A stretch of 64,000 bases of DNA from the NCBI GenBank assembly GCA_000511875.1, contig AZIN01000001.1, forward strand, positions 186,001 to 250,000, written 5' to 3'. Positions within the stretch are counted from its first letter, which is position 1. Each line of letters starts with the position of its first letter. Both the position numbers and the translations under genes were made by a program. Shown one piece after another: positions 36,886-45,934 of this stretch. The notes beneath the pieces were generated by a model. It was given only the letters and a program-made list of their open reading frames with translations. It made no database searches and was not told the origin of the DNA. Source of the stretch: Gammaproteobacteria bacterium MOLA455. GTDB taxonomy: Bacteria > Pseudomonadota > Gammaproteobacteria > Pseudomonadales > Porticoccaceae.

Positions 36886-37056
36886 GTAGGGTTTTCCGAT
36901 AGGTTGCAAAGGGCGGCACTATAGCAAAAGAGACTAATTAGTAAAAATAATAAGAGGCTATAGGCTTATAACTTTTTATCCATCGCTAATGGCAATTGCG
37001 CAGGTCTGTGGAACCACGTAAAGTGCACCCAAATTACAAACTTGGGAGTAATATCT

Positions 37057-37674
37057 GTGGAAATCGCATGTCTTGATCTGGAAGGCGTTTTGGTCCCCGA
37101 AATTTGGATCGCCTTCGCTGAAAAAACTGGTATCGAAGCGTTAAAGAAGACCACTCGCGACGAGCCGGACTACGATGTGCTGATGCGTTATCGCTTGGAT
37201 ATATTGCGCGAACAGGGCTTGGGTTTAAATGAAATCCAGGAGGTGATTGCGACCTTAGAACCGCTGCCGGGAGCCATTGAGTTTGTCGACTGGCTGCGCG
37301 AGCGTTTCCAGGTAGTGATTCTTTCAGACACCTTTTATGAATTCGCCAGCCCGCTGATGAAGCAGCTCGGCTATCCGACACTGCTATGCCATAGGCTTGA
37401 GACTGCTGAAGACGGCACTGTTATAGACTATCACCTGCGTCAAGCCAACCCCAAGCGTCAGGCGGTAGTCGGGTTTAAAAGTATGTATTACAGAACCATC
37501 GCTGCCGGTGATTCGTACAATGATACAACTATGCTTGCTGAGGCCGACGCGGGTATCCTGTTCCATGCTCCGGACAATGTGATTGCTGAGTTCCCGCAGT
37601 TTCCGGCGGTACACAGCTTCACTGATTTAAAGAGAGAATTTATTCGCGCCAGTAATCGCGAGCTGAACCTTTAG
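37057..37674 (+). CDS. thrH: Phosphoserine phosphatase / homoserine phosphotransferase ThrH
   Basis: ThrH (205 residues) is a HAD-family enzyme that dephosphorylates phosphoserine and can move its phosphate to homoserine, as shown in Pseudomonas. The nucleophile Asp lies in DLEGVLVPEIW, with LSDTFYEF and AGDSYNDTTML as later HAD motifs. The start is a GTG at 37057, giving MEIACLDLEG as in the Pseudomonas protein, with GGGAG 8 bases before it. Confidence 0.93.
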   Translation: MEIACLDLEGVLVPEIWIAFAEKTGIEALKKTTRDEPDYDVLMRYRLDILREQGLGLNEIQEVIATLEPLPGAIEFVDWLRERFQVVILSDTFYEFASPLMKQLGYPTLLCHRLETAEDGTVIDYHLRQANPKRQAVVGFKSMYYRTIAAGDSYNDTTMLAEADAGILFHAPDNVIAEFPQFPAVHSFTDLKREFIRASNRELNL

Positions 37675-37742
37675 ATATTGTCTTTGATGGGCTTTAGGTT
37701 TCTAATGGTGTTCCATAGGGTCGAGAGAAGATTGTCTTTGAT

Positions 37743-38450
37743 ATGAATAGCAAATCCTCAAGTGCAGACAGAATTCGCGAAAAGAAAAAGATTTTTCTCA
37801 ATCGCGAACAAAAGATTATCGACGCTGCACTGGCGCTATTTTTATCGGACGGCATAGATCGTGTAACCGTGTCTAGCATTGCTGCCAAAGCTGGCATAGG
37901 CAAAGGCACAGTCTACAAACACTTCCTCACCAAAAACGAAATTCTTGTCCGCATCATGCTCGACTACGAAGAGAGCATTACCCAGCGCTTGGCTGAAGGT
38001 ATAGCCGACGCTGAAGCCGGCGAGTCCGGTGCCGCCGCTAAGGCTTATTTTGAATCGCGACTGGCGCGTCCGGAACTAGATCGACTGGTTCAGCACCTGG
38101 AAGTCCGTTTGATCGATGCCTCAGATGTGGCGGCTCAACTGGAACAGCTGCATGCCATGCGTCGTTCCAATGAAGACTCCCTGAATAGCATGATCACGCG
38201 CTTGATTGAGCGGGGAGTGCTCGAAGATGTTCCACCTCACTATCACTACCTGGCTTGTTGGGCCTTGGCTCAGGGTGCTGTAGAGCTGTGCTTTAGTCGC
38301 AGCTGGAACTACCGCCTCGACAGCGCCGATCTGATGAAATTTATCACTGGAGTTGGTGTCACTATTGGCAATAGTGGTCAGTACCGCGATCCCAGCACCA
38401 TTAAATCGTCCGCTAAAACGCTCAAGTCGCCAGACTCCAGCAAGCAGTAG
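37743..38450 (+). CDS. TetR-family transcriptional regulator
   Basis: A 235-residue regulator with the TetR DNA-binding domain at about residues 22-68 (TVSSIAAKAGIGKGTVYKHFLTKNEIL), preceded by a basic N-terminus. The C-terminal ligand domain is not assignable and ends in a Ser/Lys-rich tail. The DUF1285 gene starts 8 bp after it, so they may form a unit. Target genes are unknown. Confidence 0.88.
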   Translation: MNSKSSSADRIREKKKIFLNREQKIIDAALALFLSDGIDRVTVSSIAAKAGIGKGTVYKHFLTKNEILVRIMLDYEESITQRLAEGIADAEAGESGAAAKAYFESRLARPELDRLVQHLEVRLIDASDVAAQLEQLHAMRRSNEDSLNSMITRLIERGVLEDVPPHYHYLACWALAQGAVELCFSRSWNYRLDSADLMKFITGVGVTIGNSGQYRDPSTIKSSAKTLKSPDSSKQ

Positions 38451-38458
38451 CGCCGCCG

Positions 38459-39025
38459 GTGACTGATCAATTAGAAACGCTATTCGCCGATTTGCTGGCA
38501 TCTCAAGACATCGCTTCTGCTTCCCTTCCTCCTGTGCATCTGTGGAATCCGCAACTCAGCGGTTCTATGGACATGATCATCGACCGCGAGGGCCGCTGGA
38601 TACATGAGGGCGGTGAAATTAAGCGTCCGGCAATGGTCAAGTTGTTCGCCTCAATATTGGTCCTTGAAGAGGGGGATTATTTTCTGGTAACGCCAGTGGA
38701 GAAGTGGCGGATTCAGGTGGAAGTTGCACCTCTATTTGTGATTGCTGCAGAGCGGCAAACGCGAGACGGTTTTCAGGCCATCAAGCTCACTACCCACACC
38801 GGTGATGTGGTCATTGCTGACCGTGAGCACCCCATTTCTATGCAAGTCTTTCCCGGTTCTGCGGATCCGCTGCCATTGGTATTGGTACGGCGTAATCTAC
38901 AGGCACTGTTAAGCCGCAACCTGTTCTATGAGATGGTTGACTGGGCAGCAGAGGAAAGTGATAGCGACAGTCAAACCCTCAGTATTAGCAGTATGGGTGA
39001 GACTTTTATTCTCGGCAGTGTTTAG
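38459..39025 (+). CDS. DUF1285 family protein
   Basis: A 188-residue protein of the DUF1285 family, recognised from PPVHLWNPQLSG, the IDREGRWIHEGGEIKRPAMVKLF block and EEGDYFLVTPVEKWRIQVE. Proteins of this family form a small beta-rich double domain of unknown function. It starts with GTG 8 bp after the TetR gene and ends at a shared terminator. Confidence 0.85.
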   Translation: MTDQLETLFADLLASQDIASASLPPVHLWNPQLSGSMDMIIDREGRWIHEGGEIKRPAMVKLFASILVLEEGDYFLVTPVEKWRIQVEVAPLFVIAAERQTRDGFQAIKLTTHTGDVVIADREHPISMQVFPGSADPLPLVLVRRNLQALLSRNLFYEMVDWAAEESDSDSQTLSISSMGETFILGSV

Positions 39026-39048
39026 GCTGCTAAAAAGCGTCAATAAAA

Positions 39049-39086
39049 AATGCCCGCATCACTGATACGGGCATTCGGTTTTTTTT
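39049..39086. terminator. Bidirectional terminator between DUF1285 gene and ETF-QO gene
   Basis: AATGCCCG pairs with CGGGCATT around an 11-base loop. An A-run lies before it and a T-run after it, so it can end both the rightward DUF1285 transcript and the leftward ETF-QO transcript. Confidence 0.85.
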
Positions 39087-39143
39087 AAGCGATGCTCCAA
39101 GACACAGTCTCACGGAGAAATCTTCTCACACAGACTTTCGAGC

Positions 39144-40784
39144 TTACATGTTCGGGTAATTCGGCCCCCCAGCACCTTCCGGCACAACCCAATTAATGTT
39201 TTGGCTGGGCTCCTTAATATCACAAGTCTTACAGTGCACGCAGTTCTGAGCATTGATCTGAAAGCGTTGGCTACCGTCATCATTGGCCACCACCTCATAG
39301 ACGCCAGCGGGGCAGTATCGCTGCGCGGGCTCATCGTAGAGCTGAAGATTTTTGCTAATGGGCAGTTCAGGATCAGCTAACACCAAATGGCAGGGCTGAT
39401 CTTCCTCATGGTTGGTATTTGACATAAACACCGATGAAGCCTTATCAAAGCTGAGCTTGCCGTCGTACTTGGGATAGTCAATTTTAGGGCATTCGCTAGC
39501 GGGCTTTAGTGTCTCGTGATCAGCAACCTTATCCGAAAGAGTCCAGGGCAACATGCCGTTAAATATATTGATGTCGATAAAGGCATAGGCCGAACCAATG
39601 ATGTTGCCAAACTTGTGCTGAGCTGGACCAAAGTTACGCTGCATATGCAGCTCTTTATAGGCCCAGGAGTTCTTGTAGGCATCTGCGTATTCAAGCAGAT
39701 CGGTGTTTGCTTTTTCATCCGCCAGGGCTTCGGCAACGGTTTCAGCTGCAACCATGCCAGACTTCATGGCAGTGTGGCTGCCCTTAATCTTAGCGAAGTT
39801 CAGTGTGCCCGCGTCATCACCAATCAGTATTCCACCTGGGAAAGACATTTTTGGCTGAGACTGCAGACCGCCTTTTAAGAGGGCACGAGCACCGTAAGTG
39901 ATGCGCTCGCCACCCTGCAGATATTTGGCGATCTCGGGGTGGTGCTTATAGCGCTGAAACTCGTCGTAGGGGCTGACATAGGGGTTGGTATAGGAAAGGT
40001 TAGTAATCAAACCTACGGCAACCTGATTGTCTTCAAGGTGATATAAAAAGCCACCACCCAAGGATTTACTTTCATCCAAAGGCCAGCCTGCAGAGTGAAC
40101 CACCAGGCCGGGTTTGTGTTGATCAGCTGGAATGGTCCACAGCTCCTTAATGCCAAGACCGTAGTGCTGTGGATCCTTGCCGGCATCGAGCTGATATTTG
40201 GCAATTAATTGCTTGCCCAAGCTACCGCGACAGCCCTCTGAAAAGAGCGTGTATTTGCCACGCAATTCCATACCCTGCATGTAGGACCCTTTCTGCTCGC
40301 CGTTGTGGCCAATACCCATGTCACCGGTGGCGATGCCCAGCACTTCGTTATTGTCGCCGTAGAGGATCTCTGCAGCAGCAAAACCGGGGAACACTTCAAC
40401 GCCGAGATTCTCGGCCTGTTCGGCCAACCAGCGACACAGTTTGCCGAGACTGATTACATAATTGCCGTCATTGTGCATGGTTTTTGGTGCAAAGAGCCCC
40501 GGGACCTTGATGCGTTTGGTGGCGCCGGTGAAGACAAAAATGTCGTCTTCCGTGACTGGCGTCAGCAGAGGAGCGCCCATCTCCTTCCACTCTGGAAAGA
40601 GCTCATTGAGAGGGGTGGGTTCGAAAACAGCACCGGATAGAATATGGGCGCCGACTTCGGAGCCTTTCTCTACCACACAGACTGAAATATCAGCGTTAAC
40701 CTGTTTTAGTCGGCAAGCTGCCGCCAAGCCCGAAGGGCCGGCACCAACGATAACGACATCGTAATCCATAAATTCGCGTTCCAC
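39144..40784 (-). CDS. Electron transfer flavoprotein-ubiquinone oxidoreductase
   Basis: ETF-QO (546 residues) passes electrons from ETF to ubiquinone in the inner membrane, linking acyl-CoA and amino-acid dehydrogenases to respiration. The FAD-binding VVIVGAGPSGLAAACRL opens the protein. The [4Fe-4S] ligands are in the C-terminal CPAGVYEV and NCVHCKTCDIK. It starts with GTG, with GGGAG 7 bases before; an ATG five codons later is too far from it. It is divergent from etfBA, as in Pseudomonas. Confidence 0.95.
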   Translation of the reverse strand: MEREFMDYDVVIVGAGPSGLAAACRLKQVNADISVCVVEKGSEVGAHILSGAVFEPTPLNELFPEWKEMGAPLLTPVTEDDIFVFTGATKRIKVPGLFAPKTMHNDGNYVISLGKLCRWLAEQAENLGVEVFPGFAAAEILYGDNNEVLGIATGDMGIGHNGEQKGSYMQGMELRGKYTLFSEGCRGSLGKQLIAKYQLDAGKDPQHYGLGIKELWTIPADQHKPGLVVHSAGWPLDESKSLGGGFLYHLEDNQVAVGLITNLSYTNPYVSPYDEFQRYKHHPEIAKYLQGGERITYGARALLKGGLQSQPKMSFPGGILIGDDAGTLNFAKIKGSHTAMKSGMVAAETVAEALADEKANTDLLEYADAYKNSWAYKELHMQRNFGPAQHKFGNIIGSAYAFIDINIFNGMLPWTLSDKVADHETLKPASECPKIDYPKYDGKLSFDKASSVFMSNTNHEEDQPCHLVLADPELPISKNLQLYDEPAQRYCPAGVYEVVANDDGSQRFQINAQNCVHCKTCDIKEPSQNINWVVPEGAGGPNYPNM

Positions 40785-41044
40785 ACTTTTTCTCCCAAGG
40801 CGTTAATATTGACAGCTGTCATGTTACAAGCATCATATGGGCATAGCTATAGTGATTATTGATAACCATAATTTATAACAATGACCGATCGTCCGAGCTG
40901 ACTAGCCGGTCGCGTTAGGCCGCGCGGTTGCTTGATTTATCAGGTCTAGCTAGGCACTATATTCGACTCGAAATTTGACCCCCCGCAGGCCTGCAGTGCG
41001 GCGCTTCAAATCACTTTTTTATTCAGCCACGTGGAAGGAAAACC

Positions 41045-41797
41045 ATGAAAGTATTGGTAGCTGTAAAGCGCGTTGTAGATTACAACGTCAAGGTAAGACC
41101 CAAGTCAGACGGCTCAGATGTTGATCTGGCCAATGTCAAAATGTCGATTAACCCATTCTGCGAAATCGCCGTTGAAGAAGCTGTGCGTCTCGCTGAGAAA
41201 GGCGTTGCCACTGAGGTGATTGCCGTCTCAGTTGGTCCTAAGCAGTGCCAAGAGCAATTGCGCACGGCGCTGGCTCTGGGTGCCGATCGCGCTATTCTGG
41301 TCGAAACCGAGGAGACTCTCGAGCCATTGTCAATTGCCAAGTGTCTGAAAGCCGTTTGTGATGCCGAGTCGCCAGATCTTGTTCTGATGGGCAAGCAAGC
41401 GATTGACGGTGACAACAATCAGACCGGTCAAATGCTCTCTGCGCTGTTAGGTTGCGCTCAGGCGACTTTTGCCTCTGAGCTGAGCTTGAATGATGGCAAA
41501 GCGGTGGTTATTCGTGAAGTCGATGGCGGTCTGCAGACTCTCGAGTTGAGCTTGCCAGCGGTTGTTACTTCTGACCTGCGATTGAACGAGCCGCGCTATG
41601 CCTCGCTGCCGAATATTATGAAAGCCAAGCGCAAGCCGCTAGATGTCAAGACGCCGGATGATTTGGGTGTAAGCATTGCTCCTCGGGTTACCTTGCTGGG
41701 TGTAGAAATGCCCGCCGAGCGTCAAGCCGGGATCAAAGTTGAAGATGTAGCCATGTTAGTAGACAAACTCAAAAACGAAGCAAAGGTGATCTCATGA
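41045..41797 (+). CDS. etfB: Electron transfer flavoprotein, beta subunit
   Basis: EtfB (250 residues) binds AMP and pairs with EtfA to carry electrons from flavin dehydrogenases to [22 protein letters not shown] opens the protein, [10 protein letters not shown] binds AMP and [21 protein letters not shown] is the recognition loop region for dehydrogenases. It overlaps etfA by 4 bases (ATGA). Confidence 0.96.
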   Translation: MKVLVAVKRVVDYNVKVRPKSDGSDVDLANVKMSINPFCEIAVEEAVRLAEKGVATEVIAVSVGPKQCQEQLRTALALGADRAILVETEETLEPLSIAKCLKAVCDAESPDLVLMGKQAIDGDNNQTGQMLSALLGCAQATFASELSLNDGKAVVIREVDGGLQTLELSLPAVVTSDLRLNEPRYASLPNIMKAKRKPLDVKTPDDLGVSIAPRVTLLGVEMPAERQAGIKVEDVAMLVDKLKNEAKVIS

Positions 41798-42723
41798 GCA
41801 TTTTAGTTATCGCTGAACACGACAATAGCAGTCTCAAGCCTGCTACCTTGAACTCAGTTACAGCAGCCCAAGCTATAGGTGGTGATATTGATATTCTGGT
41901 TATCGGTAGCGATTGCCAAGGTGCCGCTGAGCAAGCTGCCAAGGTTGCTGGTATCAGTAAGGTTTTGGTTGCAGACAATGGGGCCTATAGCCATCAATTG
42001 GCAGAGAATGTTGCACCGTTGATCGCTGAGGTGGGTGCTGCCTACAGCCACGTGCTGGCCACCGCCACTACAACGGCTAAAAACATTGTGCCTCGTGCTG
42101 CTGCACTGATGGATGTTCAGGCTATTTCTGAAATCAGCGAGGTAGTCAGTGCCGATACCTTTAAGCGTCCGATTTATGCGGGCAACGTGATTGCCACAGT
42201 ACAGAGCAGTGATGCCATTAAGCTGCTCACCGTTCGCGGTACCGCCTTTGACGCAGCGCCTGCTGAGGGTGGCTCAGCCACTATTGAAGCGGTAGCCTCG
42301 GCCCATGATGCAGGCAAGTCTGAGTTTAAAGGTGAAGAAGTTGCCAAGTCAGATCGTCCAGAGTTGACTGCAGCAAAAGTTGTTATATCCGGTGGCCGCG
42401 GTATGGGTAACGGCGACAACTTCAGCATGATTTACAGCGTTGCCGACATGCTCGGTGCTGGTGTAGGTGCATCTCGCGCTGCTGTTGACGCAGGCTTTGT
42501 GCCCAATGATATGCAGGTTGGTCAAACCGGCAAGATTGTTGCTCCAGATCTCTATGTTGCCGTTGGTATCTCTGGTGCGATTCAGCATCTGGCGGGTATG
42601 AAAGACAGCAAGGTGATCGTTGCGATCAACAAAGACGAAGAGGCGCCGATCTTCTCGGTTGCTGACTACGGTTTGGTTGCGGATCTCTTTACTGCATTGC
42701 CTGAACTTGAGTCTGCGCTCTGA
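41794..42723 (+). CDS. etfA: Electron transfer flavoprotein, alpha subunit
   Basis: EtfA (309 residues) holds the FAD of the ETF heterodimer. The C-terminal FAD domain has [51 protein letters not shown] and [10 protein letters not shown], all family signatures. It ends 30 bp before a strong terminator. Confidence 0.96.
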   Translation: MSILVIAEHDNSSLKPATLNSVTAAQAIGGDIDILVIGSDCQGAAEQAAKVAGISKVLVADNGAYSHQLAENVAPLIAEVGAAYSHVLATATTTAKNIVPRAAALMDVQAISEISEVVSADTFKRPIYAGNVIATVQSSDAIKLLTVRGTAFDAAPAEGGSATIEAVASAHDAGKSEFKGEEVAKSDRPELTAAKVVISGGRGMGNGDNFSMIYSVADMLGAGVGASRAAVDAGFVPNDMQVGQTGKIVAPDLYVAVGISGAIQHLAGMKDSKVIVAINKDEEAPIFSVADYGLVADLFTALPELESAL

Positions 42724-42754
42724 TAAATTCCATTGTGCGCTGAGTTTAGCCGTA

Positions 42755-42783
42755 AAAAAAGACCCCATTGGGGTCTTTTTTTT
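42755..42783. terminator. Bidirectional terminator between etfA and DUF3106 gene
   Basis: AGACCCC and GGGGTCT form a short-loop hairpin (AT centre) with an A-run on the left and a T-run on the right. It serves etfBA on one side and the convergent sigma-factor operon on the other. Confidence 0.9.
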
Positions 42784-42804
42784 GTCTTGGGGTTTTTGAA
42801 TTGG

Positions 42805-43362
42805 CTATTCCGCCTCAGTAGAGTTTTTATCTTTAGGCTGTTTGTCTTTTGGCTCTTTATTCTGAGGCATTGCATTTACCAGTTTGTGCAATTCAGCGCG
42901 GCGCTCTTCCTGGGGAAGGTTGCGTAGCTCCCTGAGAAGGCGGTGGCGCTGCTCCGGCGGAATATCACCCAGCGCCTGGCGTGCATGAATCGCTTCTTTA
43001 CGTTCACTCTCAGACATATTCTCCCATTGCTGGCGCAATGCTTTGCGCTTTTCTGGTGGCAGTTGCTTAAACCGTCCGCGAGATTGTTTAAGTCGTTCGC
43101 GCTCCTCTGGCGAGAGTCGCTTCCAGCGATCGGCACCCTGTTTAAATTTTTGGTTACCGACTTTGCGCATTAGACGATGTTGCTGCTTGGGCTTTAGCTG
43201 GTCCCAGTGATCTGCCATGGGCGCCAGTAAACTGCGCGCGTCAGCCGGCAGATCCTGCCAGGGTATGGGTTCTTCAGCCTGCTGATCGGCCTGCAGGGGC
43301 AGGGCGAAGCAAGCCAGTAAAGACAGCAATGCTAATAGTGTTAGTCGCTTATTTTTCATCAT
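42805..43362 (-). CDS. DUF3106 family exported protein
   Basis: A 185-residue protein with a signal peptide (LTLLALLSLLACFALPLQA) and a highly charged helical body with repeated L-x-P-E-x-R motifs (LSPEERERL, LPPEKRKAL, IPPEQRHRL, LPQEERRAEL). This is the DUF3106 pattern, thought to be periplasmic. The body resembles periplasmic stress proteins such as Spy/CpxP or CnrX in general style only. It is the last gene of the sigma-factor operon; GAAGAG precedes the ATG at 43362. Confidence 0.82.
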   Translation of the reverse strand: MMKNKRLTLLALLSLLACFALPLQADQQAEEPIPWQDLPADARSLLAPMADHWDQLKPKQQHRLMRKVGNQKFKQGADRWKRLSPEERERLKQSRGRFKQLPPEKRKALRQQWENMSESERKEAIHARQALGDIPPEQRHRLLRELRNLPQEERRAELHKLVNAMPQNKEPKDKQPKDKNSTEAE

Positions 43363-43385
43363 TTGTCTCTTCAGTGAATCTTGGA

Positions 43386-43715
43386 TTAGCTCTGCATATC
43401 GGCTAACCAATCATAAAATTCCAAGTCATCGTAAAGATCTATGCTTTCCTCCGCCAGTTCTGAGTAGTAATCATCTTCAATAATGTCTCTTTCTGGAGAT
43501 ACTACCAGGCCTGTGGGGGTATAGAGCAGGGCGATCAGTAGGGCTGAGCCCAAAGTCGTGGCCAGTGCCGGCCAGATTATCCAGCGAGTCGTTCGGCGCT
43601 TTTGCTGCAGGGCGTTTTTACGGCCTTGGGCCAGGCGAAAAAGGTCTTCGTTGGCCGTGTCTTGTTCCAGCGCTACTAGCTGCTTCTGCAAGTTACGCTC
43701 TGTATTACTATTCAT
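43386..43715 (-). CDS. Small single-pass membrane protein in the sigma operon
   Basis: A 109-residue protein with a charged cytoplasmic N-terminus, a DUF3619-like tract (LFRLAQGRKNALQQ), one membrane helix at about residues 45-67 and an acidic periplasmic tail rich in Asp, Glu and Tyr. It overlaps the sigma factor gene by 8 bp. Position and topology suggest an anti-sigma factor, but no known anti-sigma motif is visible. Confidence 0.7.
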   Translation of the reverse strand: MNSNTERNLQKQLVALEQDTANEDLFRLAQGRKNALQQKRRTTRWIIWPALATTLGSALLIALLYTPTGLVVSPERDIIEDDYYSELAEESIDLYDDLEFYDWLADMQS

Positions 43716-44478
43716 GTCCGTACTCCTTCAATGAGGCTCTCAGGGAATGTATGGCTCGGGAGTAGTGGGTCTTGACGCTACCCTGACTACAGCCCATAGT
43801 TTCAGCAGTTATAGCAGTACTCATTCCGTCCCAGCAACGCAGTGTAAAAGCTTGGCGCTGACGACCGGGTAGCCTGGCTATAGCGTTAGAGAGCACTTCC
43901 ATCTGCAGCGCTCGAGCAACCCGTTGATCCGGGGCATCGCTGTTACGACCCTCAGCGCGGTCGATTAGATCGGCACCTTTATCGCCAACTTTCAGACCTA
44001 AACTGGCGAGACTAAAAAGCTTTTTTTTCACCGCGTTGCGACGATAGTGGTCGGTAATCTTGCGGTTTAAGATTCGGTAAAACAGTGGGCGCCACTGATC
44101 GACGCTTTTGGCAGAGTATTTCTCCACCAACTTGAACATAGCGTCTTGAACTATATCCAGAGCATCATCGCGACTCCCGGTGGCCATTCTTGCCATATGA
44201 AAGGCGCGGCGCTCAACGCTCTGAAGAAACTCGTCCATCGACAGTTCATCTAAAGGCATGGCCAATGACCCAGGTGTTTTTTTATTGGCATTAGTTTTGT
44301 CAGTATCAGTTTGCTCAACTCTAATGTCCTCAGCCATGGTGCTATTGTTTTTGTCGCGGCGTTTGTCGATAAAATCGGCCTTGAGACAGCCTTTTTCAAG
44401 GTTTGCCCTGCATGTTTGCGTTTCCTGCGCTAAACCCTCGATTTGCGCAGCTGTCAACTCGGGGTTAAGGGTAGTCAT
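43708..44478 (-). CDS. ECF-type RNA polymerase sigma factor
   Basis: A 256-residue sigma-70 family protein. Region 2 is at about residues 85-150 (RRAFHMARMATGSRDDALDIVQDAMFKLVEKY and WRPLFYRILNRKITDHYRR) and region 4 at about 195-250 (LPGRQRQAFTLRCWDGMSTAITAETMGCSQGSVKTHYSRAIHSLR). About 75 residues of non-conserved N-terminus precede region 2, so the true start may be inside (candidates near residue 48 or 74). It overlaps genes on both sides, showing a tight operon. Confidence 0.85.
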   Translation of the reverse strand: MTTLNPELTAAQIEGLAQETQTCRANLEKGCLKADFIDKRRDKNNSTMAEDIRVEQTDTDKTNANKKTPGSLAMPLDELSMDEFLQSVERRAFHMARMATGSRDDALDIVQDAMFKLVEKYSAKSVDQWRPLFYRILNRKITDHYRRNAVKKKLFSLASLGLKVGDKGADLIDRAEGRNSDAPDQRVARALQMEVLSNAIARLPGRQRQAFTLRCWDGMSTAITAETMGCSQGSVKTHYSRAIHSLRASLKEYGHE

Positions 44479-45004
44479 GATCTAAAAGTTCATTCAGCAA
44501 GAGCATGGTGGTTACCCATTCTAGGTAATTATCGTCGTGCTGGTGATGGCTGTGTTTATGACCTCGGTGATAGCGTTGATAATGAGCCCTGTAGCGAGCG
44601 TGATTAGGAGCGTAATAATGTCTGCGCAGCGCTCGGTAGCTGGGGTGCTTTTGATCGATGTGAGGTCCACGCCAGTGCTGATAATTGTTGCCGTTAAAGT
44701 ACCTGTGAGCGGCGATTCTCTGCCGATGTTTTGTGGCCAGCCTGTGCTGCCTAATGGTCTCGGCGCGAGATTTTTTATAGTGCTGTTGTTTATGTATGTA
44801 TTTTTTATGTTGATGCTGTTCATGTCGATAGTTTTTGTCAGCAAGTTTTTTACCAGGATGGTTCCTGGCGCTATCTTTCCTGTGCTGGTACTTATAAAAG
44901 CTGCGATCGCTCGAGGCCCTGTCTTTATCCCGCTCAGCCAGCGCCGTTGCCGGGAACGCCAGCAGGCTAACACTCAGTGTCAATACCGTTAAAATTTTAT
45001 TCAC
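44465..45004 (-). CDS. Histidine-rich exported protein
   Basis: A 179-residue protein with a clear signal peptide (residues 1-23, cleavage near TALA). The mature part holds about 23 His plus many Lys, Arg and Tyr, so it is strongly basic and probably able to bind metal ions. No family was recognised. It overlaps the sigma factor start by 14 bp and is the first gene of the operon. Confidence 0.72.
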   Translation of the reverse strand: MNKILTVLTLSVSLLAFPATALAERDKDRASSDRSFYKYQHRKDSARNHPGKKLADKNYRHEQHQHKKYIHKQQHYKKSRAETIRQHRLATKHRQRIAAHRYFNGNNYQHWRGPHIDQKHPSYRALRRHYYAPNHARYRAHYQRYHRGHKHSHHQHDDNYLEWVTTMLLLNELLDHDYP

Positions 45005-45116
45005 GCCTATCTCCTTATTTGCCTGTCGCTCTATTGAACGGTGACGGGAGAGATTGGTTGACTGGCGACGGCATTACGCTAGCAGTGCTATTAACACTAC
45101 TGCTACTAACACATAC

Positions 45117-45932
45117 TTAAAGGCTCAGGTCAGCCCAGATAGGGCAGTGGTCAGAGGGTTTTTCAAAACCTCTGGCTGCGGTGTCTATACCAGTGTCTGC
45201 GACTAGCTTCATCAGTGAAGGCGAAGCCAGAATAAGGTCAATACGCAGGCCGCGCTTTGGCTCTAGATCAAACCCTTTGCTGCGATAGTCAAACCAACTG
45301 TAGCTGCTGCTGTCGGCATTCTGCTCTCTGAAGCTATCGCACAAGCCCCAGTTGAGCAAGTTCTGCAGCCATTGTCGCTCTTCGGGTAGAAAGGCGCACT
45401 TGCCGGTCTTAATCCAGCGCTTGGCATTTTCTGGCTTAATGCCCACATCTATATCCTCGGCTGCGACATTCATATCGCCCATCACAGCCACTAGATCATC
45501 GGAAGTAAAGTTACTCTCCAAATAGGCTAGTAAGTCAGCGTAAAATTTTTCTTTGGCGGGAAATTTGGTTGGATGAGCGCGACTCTCGCCCTGAGGGAAG
45601 TAACCATTAATCATGTGGACTGTTTGACCATTGATCGAGTACTCACCGTGAATCATGCGTCGTTGGGCATCGTTGTCATCGGAGGGGTAGCCGCGGGTAA
45701 TGGCGACGGCGGGGGCCTTGCTTAGCAGAGCGACGCCATAATGGCCTTTTTGACCATGAAAGTTGACCTCATAGCCGAGATCTGCAATCGCCTTGTGGGG
45801 AAACTCCTCATCGCTGACTTTGGTTTCCTGAAGGCCGATAATATCCGGCGAATGCTGCAAAATCATAGTTTCCAGCTGATCCAAGCGTGAGCGCAGCCCA
45901 TTGACGTTAAATGAAACGATTCGTGCTGCCAT
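45117..45932 (-). CDS. xthA: Exodeoxyribonuclease III
   Basis: XthA (271 residues) is the AP endonuclease and 3'-5' exonuclease of base excision repair. Visible motifs are RIVSFNVNGLRSR, the metal Glu in IGLQETKV, the MGDMNVA strand and the C-terminal KPSDHCPIWADL. Two bases separate it from the protease gene upstream, so the two may be co-transcribed. Confidence 0.94.
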   Translation of the reverse strand: MAARIVSFNVNGLRSRLDQLETMILQHSPDIIGLQETKVSDEEFPHKAIADLGYEVNFHGQKGHYGVALLSKAPAVAITRGYPSDDNDAQRRMIHGEYSINGQTVHMINGYFPQGESRAHPTKFPAKEKFYADLLAYLESNFTSDDLVAVMGDMNVAAEDIDVGIKPENAKRWIKTGKCAFLPEERQWLQNLLNWGLCDSFREQNADSSSYSWFDYRSKGFDLEPKRGLRIDLILASPSLMKLVADTGIDTAARGFEKPSDHCPIWADLSL

Positions 45933-45934
45933 AA

